From NCBI GenBank assembly GCA_027061705.1, contig JAMOVB010000008.1, positions 1-16,535 on the forward strand: 16,535 nucleotides of DNA, given 5' to 3'. The notes below the pieces were generated by a model. It ran no database searches. It had not been told where the DNA came from and was given only the letters and a program-made list of their open reading frames with translations. The stretch is from Desulfurococcales archaeon. Lineage in GTDB: Archaea; Thermoproteota; Thermoprotei_A; Sulfolobales; NBVN01. A program made the position numbers and the translations under genes. Of the stretch, positions 6,628 through 12,955 are shown piece by piece (position 1 is the first letter of the stretch; the number at the start of each line of letters is the position of its first letter).

Positions 6628-6706
6628 CGCTATTACCTTAGCTCCATCCTCGCTGATATCGATGGCGATTATCAGGTCGCTTAACCCACGCCACCTCGAA
6701 AGAACG

Positions 6707-6808
6707 CTATGGCTTGAGGTTCTTAAGTTTGTAGAACTTCCTCCGCAGTTTTCCTCTACTATTTCTCAGTTGGGTTTCGATAGTTTTCAGCTGCGTGGGG
6801 ATCTCGTC
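6707..6808 (-). other. coding-like remnant upstream of copy B (33 codons, no start)
   Basis: Between stops at 6809-6811 and 6707-6709 this frame reads DEIPTQLKTIETQLRNSRGK followed by a basic Leu/Lys-rich end, a convincing amphipathic helix or coiled coil. There is no start codon. It ends 32 bases upstream of the point where the copy B frame becomes coding-like, in a different frame. It may be the original N-terminal helix of that gene, separated by a frameshift, or chance. The rest of 6676-6959 shows nothing further beyond AT-rich sequence after the tRNA 3' end. Confidence 0.3.
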
Positions 6809-6959
6809 CTACCTGCTCTGCTGGTTTACTTTAGCAAGCGGTAAATTGTAGATAAAGGGTAACCTCAAGTCTTTATTTTGAGTTTTAAGAATGTGGAAAG
6901 TGAATTACTGCTTCTGTTGCAGAATACTCGCATAAAGAACGTGAAGAATTTAAGGAGTG

Positions 6960-7047
6960 TGGCGCCGGGGGCGGGATTTGAACCCGCGTGGGCGCGTAGC
7001 CCACCGGCTCTCAAGGCCGGCCCCTTAGGCCGCTCGGGCACCCCGGC
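6960..7047 (-). tRNA. tRNA-Ser(UGA), CCA encoded
   Basis: Read on the minus strand, the acceptor arm GCCGGGG (7047-7041) pairs with CCCCGGC (6970-6964). The T arm is GCGGG-TTCAAAT-CCCGC. The anticodon loop CTTGAGA gives anticodon TGA, reading UCA and other UCN serine codons. A long class II variable arm (about GTGGGC...GCCCAC) and a G discriminator at 6963 are diagnostic of serine tRNA. CCA at 6962-6960 is genomically encoded. No intron is present. A TATA element (about 7069-7078) lies about 26 bases before the 5' end. Confidence 0.96.
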
Positions 7048-7065
7048 CGTGTTTTCCATTGTGTT

Positions 7066-7080
7066 GGGGTTAAATTAAGT
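7066..7080. promoter_or_regulatory. shared divergent TATA region for tRNA-Ser and the glycosyltransferase
   Basis: GGGGTTAAATTAAGT is AT-rich on both strands in an otherwise GC-rich 65-base spacer. On the minus strand CTTAATTTAA sits about 26 bases before the tRNA 5' end. On the plus strand TTAAATTAAG sits about 40 bases before the TTG at 7113, giving a leader of roughly 10-15 bases. One element may serve both directions. Confidence 0.5.
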
Positions 7081-7112
7081 TTAGTTTCCTATTCTTCCTT
7101 AGGGTTCTTGGT

Positions 7113-8105
7113 TTGGGCGGCGGTGTTTTCGTGGCTTGGTGGAGGGCTGGTAGGAGGACTCGTGGGTTGGCTGAGGTTCTCGGTCTTGAGGTTGTTGAAT
7201 TTAGGGATAGGCCCCCGTATTTGAGGGCTTTTAGGGGTACTTCGGCCTACCTTCGGAGGGTTAGGCCTTCCGTGGTCTTCCTTCAGTTACCTCAGGGGCC
7301 TCTCCTCTGGTGTGTTTCTAGGTTGAGGCGCTCCCTCGGTTTTAGGTTGGTTGCGGATGTTCATACGGCGTTCCTTGTTTACGATTCGTGGAGGGGTTGG
7401 CTGCTTAACGCCCCGTTTAGGGGTATGTTGCGTGGTGCTGACCTGATACTAATCCATAATGAGGTTATCGCCGAGCTCCTCGACCCCAGCCTGCGTGGGA
7501 GGGCCTTAGTTATTTACGACCCCCTACCCAAGCTCCGTGCTGGGGGCGGGGTTCCCGAAGCGCTTGGCGGCAGCCCTTACGTGGCCATGCCCTGCTCCTG
7601 GCATGGGGATGAGCCCGTCGAGTACGTTGTTAGGGAGTTTCTTAGGGCGGGGCCCGGCCTCAAGCTGGCGCTCACGGGGGAGCCTAGGGGCAGGCTGCCT
7701 AGAGCTGTTGACGAGGGTGTTAGGGAAGGTAGGGTCGTACTGACGGGCTACTTGAGTGATGAGGGCTACGCGGCCCTACTCAAGAACGCGTTAGCGGTGA
7801 TAGCGGCGACCACCCGCGAGTACACGATGCTCTCCGCGGCGTGGGAGGCGGTAAGCCTGGGGAAGCCCCTCATAGTGTCGGAGACGAGAACCATTAGGGC
7901 CGTGCTGGGCGACGCCCCCGCGTACTTCAAACCAGGCGTTGAGGGATCCCTAAGCAGGGTCTTGAGGGCGTTAAGCAGTGACGGCGGGCTCGTTAAGGAG
8001 CTGGCGGCGAGGGCCGCACGCCTAAGGGATGAGGTGAGGGTTAAGGTTAGCAGGCAGCTTGACGAGCTTAAAAAGAGGATCAAGCCGTGGCTCGCGCAGG
8101 GCTAG
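7113..8105 (+). CDS. GT4-type (GT-B fold) glycosyltransferase, 330 aa
   Basis: The start is TTG at 7113; no ATG precedes it in frame, and the first strand GVFVAWWRAGRRTRGLAEVL is complete, so this start is plausible. The N-terminal Rossmann domain includes VVFLQLPQGPLL (54-65) and LVADVHTAFLVYD (79-91). The C-terminal nucleotide-sugar domain begins near YVAMPCSWHGDEP (156-168). It holds VVLTGYLSDEGYAALLKNA (208-226) and REYTMLSAAWEAVSLGKPLI (235-254), where E245 is at the conserved donor-binding Glu position of GT4 enzymes. It is likely a cytoplasmic enzyme adding sugar to a lipid or glycan acceptor; substrate unknown. It is divergently transcribed from tRNA-Ser and converges on the hypothetical gene at 8102-8509, their stop codons sharing the palindrome CTAG (8102-8105). 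Confidence 0.9.
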   Translation: MGGGVFVAWWRAGRRTRGLAEVLGLEVVEFRDRPPYLRAFRGTSAYLRRVRPSVVFLQLPQGPLLWCVSRLRRSLGFRLVADVHTAFLVYDSWRGWLLNAPFRGMLRGADLILIHNEVIAELLDPSLRGRALVIYDPLPKLRAGGGVPEALGGSPYVAMPCSWHGDEPVEYVVREFLRAGPGLKLALTGEPRGRLPRAVDEGVREGRVVLTGYLSDEGYAALLKNALAVIAATTREYTMLSAAWEAVSLGKPLIVSETRTIRAVLGDAPAYFKPGVEGSLSRVLRALSSDGGLVKELAARAARLRDEVRVKVSRQLDELKKRIKPWLAQG

Positions 8106-8509
8106 CCGCTCGACTGCCTCCCCTGAACCATCATGAAGAGCTTGGCAAGCTTCTCCTTAACCAACTCCTTAAAGAACATCCCCATAAACTCCTTAAACAC
8201 TTTCTGACTCACGTCAACAGCGGCAGCGACCTTAAACCCCCTCCGGAAGAGCAGCGTTGAGGGCCTCCCAGGCCTTAGAGGCACAACCACAGCGGACCTG
8301 AGGACGACCTCACGCCTACCCCCGTCAACCCTGTAGACCACGAAGCGGAGCGCCCCCTTACCCTCCTCCACAGTCTCGGCGCTAACCACTATATCGAACT
8401 TCATCAGCCCCTCAGACCCGCTCCCCCTAACCCTATCGAGGAGGGCGAACAGGTCCTCCTCACCGGATGGGGCGGGCGCGGAGCCGGAATCTCCTCCCGC
8501 TCCAAACAC
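8102..8509 (-). CDS. hypothetical protein, 135 aa
   Basis: No family recognised. Starting at GTG 8509, it has a low-complexity Gly/Ser/Ala/Pro N-terminus (1-17), a beta-rich middle (FDIVVSAETVEEG, ALRFVVYRVDGGRREVVLRS, 38-73) and an amphipathic helical C-terminus (KVFKEFMGMFFKELVKEKLA) with several Met and Phe. A TATATAG on the minus strand lies about 25 bases before the GTG, so the mRNA is probably leaderless and this start is well supported. The stop overlaps that of the convergent glycosyltransferase. There is no signal peptide or membrane span. Cytoplasmic location and possible oligomerisation through the C-terminal helix are inferences. Confidence 0.75.
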   Translation of the reverse strand: MFGAGGDSGSAPAPSGEEDLFALLDRVRGSGSEGLMKFDIVVSAETVEEGKGALRFVVYRVDGGRREVVLRSAVVVPLRPGRPSTLLFRRGFKVAAAVDVSQKVFKEFMGMFFKELVKEKLAKLFMMVQGRQSSG

Positions 8510-8525
8510 GCTTGAATCACCACCT

Positions 8526-8537
8526 TACTATATAATG
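8526..8537 (-). promoter_or_regulatory. TATA box of the hypothetical gene at 8102-8509
   Basis: The minus strand reads CATTATATAGTA, a strong archaeal TATA element about 24-26 bases upstream of the GTG at 8509. That spacing predicts transcription starting at or within a base or two of the start codon, i.e. a leaderless message. Confidence 0.6.
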
Positions 8538-8590
8538 GCATGGGCAATTAATACTAATTCACTAACAACGAACCTCCTCTATATCGGGTA

Positions 8591-8600
8591 GGTTTTTAAA
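8591..8600 (+). promoter_or_regulatory. possible TATA box for the GH31 gene
   Basis: GGTTTTTAAA lies 86-95 bases before the GTG at 8686, implying a leader of about 60 bases. The leader contains the perfect palindrome TAAGGC-ACAA-GCCTTA (8636-8651). A weaker alternative TATA (CCTTAAGC, about 8647-8654) would give a nearly leaderless message. Confidence 0.4.
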
Positions 8601-8685
8601 GACGCGCGGAGCGGCGTGGGGGCGTGACGGGACAGTAAGGCACAAGCCTTAAGCCTAACACCCGCGGCAACTATGTATTATTCGG

Positions 8686-10998
8686 GTGCGGGCAACGGCG
8701 TCATGGATCGAAATCACCTTCGGAGAACCCCCCAAGCTATCCCCGCTGAGGATAGCCGGCGCCTCCATGAAGCCCTCGAAAACCGTGGCCGTGGGGGAGG
8801 CCGGCAGGCCCGCACACCTAGGCCTCGGAGCCGGGCTTGAGGTCAGGGTGTCGTGGCGCCGCCTAGGCGGGAGGCTCGTGGAGGCAGTATTCGAACTCCC
8901 GGAGGAGCCGCTAGCCTACGGGCTCGGGGAGAGGCACGCCCACCTAAACCTATGGGGGAGGAGGTTCAGGCTCTGGAACGTTGACCAACCCATGCACCTA
9001 CCCCTAGGGGACCCGCCCTACCTAAGCGTGCCCTACGTGCTGCTCTGCTGGCCGGGCAGGGCATGCACCGCGATACTCGCGGATCACGCGGGGTACGCCG
9101 AGTTCGACCTAGGTAGGGATGACCCGAGAGCCGTTAAGATCGTGGCCGAGACCTGCGGCGCCGGGCTTAGGGCGTACGTGCTGAGCGCCTGCGGGCCTGC
9201 GGAGGCAGTAGCATCGCTAACCAAGGCATTCCCGACGCCGACCCTACCCCCCAAGTGGGGGCTGGGCTACCACCAGAGTAGGTACAGCTACGCAAGCGCT
9301 GAGGAGGTTCTGGAGGTCGCGCATTCACTCAACAAGTACGGAGTGCCGTGCGACGCCATCTACCTCGACATAGACTACATGGACTCCTACAAGGTATTCA
9401 CCTGGGATAAGGACAGGTTCCCGGACCCGGAGGGGCTTGCGGCCAAGCTCGCCGAGCTGAGGGTTAGGCTAGTGACGATAGTTGACGTAGGCGTTAAGGT
9501 CGAGGCCAGCTACAGGCCCTACGAGGAGGGCGTTGAGGGAGGGTACTTCATGGGGTGCGCTGACGGCGGCCTATTCGAGGGCGGCGTGTGGCCGGGCACG
9601 TGCGTGTTCCCAGACCTACTACGCGAGGATGTTAGGGAGTGGTGGGCCTCGCTAATGGCTGACAACCTGCTTAAACGCGGGGCCTCCGGCCTCTGGCTAG
9701 ACATGAACGAGCCCGCAATGTTCTACATGATACCCGAGGTCAGGAGGGTGTGGGAGGGCCTGCGCGACGCCGTAGGACGCGGGGGCTGGGGGGAGGCGGG
9801 CAGGCTGCTTAGGGAGGCCGCAGCCAGAATATCGACCTACGGGTACCCGTGGCTCGGGAGGCAGGATGTTAGGGCGACGCACCGGGCGGGAGGCGCGGGT
9901 GAGGTGCGGCATGAGGAGATACACAACCTCTACGGCCTCCTAGAGGCTATGGCGGCTGTGAAGGCGTTCAAGAAAGCGTTGCCGGGGGCGAGGCCCTTCA
10001 TACTGAGCAGGTCCGGGTGGGCGGGGATTCAGTCATACGCGGCCGTATGGACGGGCGACAACCAATCATGCTGGGAGCACTTAAGGCTATCGATACCCGA
10101 GCTACTGAACCTGGGGCTAAGCGGGATTCACTACGTCGGGGCTGACGTCGGAGGTTTCGAGGCGGACGCCACTCCCGAACTCCTGCTGAGGTGGCTGCAG
10201 GCAGGGGCGTTCTACCCGCTCTACAGGAACCACTCAAGCAAAGGCACGGTGAGGCAGGAGCCTTGGGCCTTCGGCAGCGAATGGCTGCCTAGATTCAGGG
10301 AAGCTATTAGGCTTAGGTACGAGTTCCTCCCACACATCTACGTAGAGTTCCTCAAGTCGATTAGGTCAGGCCTGCCCGTAATGAGGCCCCTCTTCCTAGA
10401 GTTCCCGGGCGATAGGGTCAGCTACTTAATAGACGATGAGTTCATGGTTGGCGATTCCCTCCTCGTAGCTCCAATCATGGAGCCGGGAGCCAGGGCTAGG
10501 GCGACGTACCTGCCGCCGGGGACCGGCTGGGCCGAATTCAGAAGCGGTGCCGAGGTTGGTGAGGGCTGGGTCCTCAGTAAGGCGGGGCTCGACGACATAC
10601 CCCTATACGTCAGGGGGGACTCGGCAGTACTTACGACAACGCCTAAGCAGAGGGCCGAGGATCCCTGGAACCCACTGATAGTGAATGCCTACCTAAGAAG
10701 GCGTGTTGAGGCCCTACTCTACGACGATGATGGCGAGACCCTAGACTACCTGAGGGGGAGGAGGTTCGAGGCGGTTCTAACGCTTAAACTCAGAGGCGAG
10801 GCGGTTGAGGCTGACGTGAGGGTGGTCAGCAACTCATACGAGCCGAGCTTCAGGAGGGTTAGGCTGAGGTTCCAGAGGGGGCTTAAGGCAACCCACGTCA
10901 TAGTTGGCGGTGAGAAGATCCCGCTGGAGGATAGGGGCTCGGGCCCCGAGGCTGAGGTAAGCCTCAAGGAACTCACGGCTGGGGCCGGCCGGGCTTAA
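8686..10998 (+). CDS. GH31 family alpha-glycosidase (alpha-glucosidase/alpha-xylosidase type), 770 aa
   Basis: This is a glycoside hydrolase family 31 retaining enzyme releasing alpha-linked glucose (or xylose) from the non-reducing end of oligosaccharides. An N-terminal beta domain (to about residue 185, with AYGLGERHAHLNLWGRRF) precedes the TIM barrel, which begins near LPPKWGLGYHQSRYSY. The nucleophile is D339 in GLWLDMNEPAMF. The acid/base is D458 in WTGDNQSCW, 29 residues before D487 of GADVGGF, the same spacing as D616-D645 in human lysosomal alpha-glucosidase. AFYPLYRNHSS and the C-terminal beta domains complete the fold. The length matches archaeal MalA-like enzymes. No signal peptide is seen, so it is probably intracellular. 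The start is GTG 8686; an ATG at 8673 is out of frame. Its 3' end overlaps the convergent chelatase gene by 26 bases. Glucosidase versus xylosidase is undecided. Confidence 0.95.
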   Translation: MRATASWIEITFGEPPKLSPLRIAGASMKPSKTVAVGEAGRPAHLGLGAGLEVRVSWRRLGGRLVEAVFELPEEPLAYGLGERHAHLNLWGRRFRLWNVDQPMHLPLGDPPYLSVPYVLLCWPGRACTAILADHAGYAEFDLGRDDPRAVKIVAETCGAGLRAYVLSACGPAEAVASLTKAFPTPTLPPKWGLGYHQSRYSYASAEEVLEVAHSLNKYGVPCDAIYLDIDYMDSYKVFTWDKDRFPDPEGLAAKLAELRVRLVTIVDVGVKVEASYRPYEEGVEGGYFMGCADGGLFEGGVWPGTCVFPDLLREDVREWWASLMADNLLKRGASGLWLDMNEPAMFYMIPEVRRVWEGLRDAVGRGGWGEAGRLLREAAARISTYGYPWLGRQDVRATHRAGGAGEVRHEEIHNLYGLLEAMAAVKAFKKALPGARPFILSRSGWAGIQSYAAVWTGDNQSCWEHLRLSIPELLNLGLSGIHYVGADVGGFEADATPELLLRWLQAGAFYPLYRNHSSKGTVRQEPWAFGSEWLPRFREAIRLRYEFLPHIYVEFLKSIRSGLPVMRPLFLEFPGDRVSYLIDDEFMVGDSLLVAPIMEPGARARATYLPPGTGWAEFRSGAEVGEGWVLSKAGLDDIPLYVRGDSAVLTTTPKQRAEDPWNPLIVNAYLRRRVEALLYDDDGETLDYLRGRRFEAVLTLKLRGEAVEADVRVVSNSYEPSFRRVRLRFQRGLKATHVIVGGEKIPLEDRGSGPEAEVSLKELTAGAGRA

Positions 10999-12955
10999 CG
11001 ACCTTGCCACCGCTTAGCGAAGCTATCATGTCCAGGTAGGAGGGCGCCGGCTCTATACCGCCGCCACGCATGTCATATATCGTTAGGCCCATCCTCTCAC
11101 GCCTAATGACGTTCGACAGTGCCGCCAAGTCGCTGACAACGTCACGCCATAACGGCTTGTTAGCCTTACCGTCGGATATGAGGACGAGCTTTACATCACC
11201 GCCCCTCCGCGAGGATCTGAACATTCGAGCCACCCTGACGGCCGTAGCCAAGCCCGCGGGCAGGGGCGTCCGGCCCCCGGACCTGAGGCTGGAGAGAGCC
11301 CTGACAACCTCGGAGTACTTCCTCGTCGGCGGGACCTCAACCCTAGCGCCACCACCTCTAAACGTTATCAACGCCAGCCAAGACCTCCTCGTGTATGAAG
11401 CCCTAGCTATCTCGAAGGCGACGCGCTTAGCGACCGATATCCGCATGGAGGCGTTCATACTGCCGCTGGCGTCAAGCACCACCTCAATAAGCTCGGGAAC
11501 CCTCCTACGCCTCAACCTAACAGCTATCAAGTCCCTCAGCACGTGAGCGGGCACGCCATCCAACCCCCTAACGCGGGCTAAACCCATGTTAACGGCAGTC
11601 CCGACAATATCGACGTCCCTGAGACCGCCCGCACCGCCAGCTAAGCCCGTAACGTAACCCACCGGTATGCCGTCCGGGAAGTTAACAACGGTCCTATACG
11701 AGTACCTAGACCTCCCGTAAATCCCGGCGCCGTGGGGCCCGCCAGCAGCCTCACCGAAACCCCCGAGCTCGACGGGGGCGCTACTCATGCGCGCCTTAAC
11801 CTCACCCCCAGAGCCGCTGCCGCGCCCCCCACCCCCGCCGGAGGTTTGCTGGTGCTTGAGGTGCTTCTCGAGAGCCTCACGTAACCTGCTTAGGTCGCCG
11901 CCCCCCTCACGCCTTCCCGAAGGGCTTCCCGGCGGCGGGGCGTGGGTTGGGGGCAGTAGCTTGAGCCTGTGCGGCAGCGCTAGCTTGGCCGCCTCCCTAA
12001 GATCCTCCTCAGAAACCCTGACCCTCCCGTCCAGCGCTGCCAGCGCCTTAGCCGTCTTGACGACGGTTATCTCCGCCCTGCAGGTCCTCACCTTAAGCTC
12101 GACAAGCATCTTCGCCAGCGCCTTAAGGAGCTCGGGGTCTATGCGGACGCGGGGTAGTAGCTCACGGGCCTTAACTATCCTCTCCCTAAGCCCCCTCTCG
12201 CTCGCCTCCCACCTCCTGTAGAAGGCTATGGGGTCCCTATGGAACTCCTCAACCCTAACCACTATCTCAGCCCTTAAGTCCGGGTCTTGAGGCGCGGTTA
12301 CGTTGACAACTAGCCCGAACCTGTCGAGCAGCTGCGGCCTTAACTCTCCCTCCTCAGGATTCATGCTGCCGACCAGTATGAACCTAGCGGGGTGCTTGAA
12401 GGATATGTGCTCACGCTCAATAACGTTCCAGCCGTAGGCAGCAGCGTCGAGTATTAGGTCGGCTACGTAGTCGTCTAGTAGGTTCACCTCATCAATGTAG
12501 AGTATGTTCCTATTCGCCCTAGCAAGGAGGCCCGGCCTAAGCCTCCTGACGCCCTCCCTCAACGCTGCCTCAATATCGATTGTGCCGACGAGCATGTCTG
12601 GGGTCACGCTGAGCGGGAGGTCAACAACCCTCATGCTAACCCGCACGGCCTCCAGCCGCTCCCCCCTAGCCCACCTAGCGTAGCAGTTATCGCACATTGC
12701 CGTCGGGTCCCGGGGGTCGCAGTTGAAGGGGCAGCCCTTAACAACCTCTATCTCAGGCAGCACGTTAGCTAGGGCCCGGACAAGCGTCGTCTTCCCAGTA
12801 CCCTTATCGCCCCTTAGGAGGACGCCCCCTATAGTCGGGTTTACGGCGACGGCGAGTAACGCCTTCTTAGCGTCGTCTAAACCGACGACTGCGGTGAAGG
12901 GGTAGGTCACGAACCTCCGGACGCTTCCCAAAGCAGGCACCCAACGATTAACCAT
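10973..12955 (-). CDS. fused ChlI-ChlD-type chelatase ATPase/VWA subunit, 660 aa
   Basis: This is the AAA+ motor and its VWA partner in one chain, driving ATP-dependent metal insertion by the large CobN/ChlH-type subunit. The N-terminal AAA+ domain has Walker A GDKGTGKTT (49-57), Walker B ILYIDEVNLL (151-160) and a sensor region GSMNPEEGELRPQLLDRFG (196-214). Between these, C75, C79, C88 and C91 form a cluster that could bind metal or Fe-S. A Pro/Gly-rich linker (about 335-390, including a poly-Gly run) leads to the VWA domain. Its MIDAS residues are visible: DASGSM (495-500), T564 and D595 in SDGKANKP. The ATG at 12955 lies inside the 3' end of cobN (8-base overlap), so the two are translationally coupled and presumably form one complex. 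The substrate is probably a cobalamin-type corrinoid; Mg or Ni chelation cannot be excluded. Confidence 0.93.
   Translation of the reverse strand: MVNRWVPALGSVRRFVTYPFTAVVGLDDAKKALLAVAVNPTIGGVLLRGDKGTGKTTLVRALANVLPEIEVVKGCPFNCDPRDPTAMCDNCYARWARGERLEAVRVSMRVVDLPLSVTPDMLVGTIDIEAALREGVRRLRPGLLARANRNILYIDEVNLLDDYVADLILDAAAYGWNVIEREHISFKHPARFILVGSMNPEEGELRPQLLDRFGLVVNVTAPQDPDLRAEIVVRVEEFHRDPIAFYRRWEASERGLRERIVKARELLPRVRIDPELLKALAKMLVELKVRTCRAEITVVKTAKALAALDGRVRVSEEDLREAAKLALPHRLKLLPPTHAPPPGSPSGRREGGGDLSRLREALEKHLKHQQTSGGGGGRGSGSGGEVKARMSSAPVELGGFGEAAGGPHGAGIYGRSRYSYRTVVNFPDGIPVGYVTGLAGGAGGLRDVDIVGTAVNMGLARVRGLDGVPAHVLRDLIAVRLRRRRVPELIEVVLDASGSMNASMRISVAKRVAFEIARASYTRRSWLALITFRGGGARVEVPPTRKYSEVVRALSSLRSGGRTPLPAGLATAVRVARMFRSSRRGGDVKLVLISDGKANKPLWRDVVSDLAALSNVIRRERMGLTIYDMRGGGIEPAPSYLDMIASLSGGKVVKPGRPQP

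Noticed and set aside
5552-6675. IS200/IS605 element with TnpB and omega RNA
   Set aside because: The small gene lacks the TnpB RuvC motifs and zinc finger, and no HUH transposase motif is present; the inferred RNA strand is also opposite to the gene.
11787-12221. Plus-strand ORFs inside the chelatase genes
   Set aside because: They are long only because GC-rich coding sequence leaves few stops on the other strand; composition is Ser/Pro/Leu-rich with no motif.
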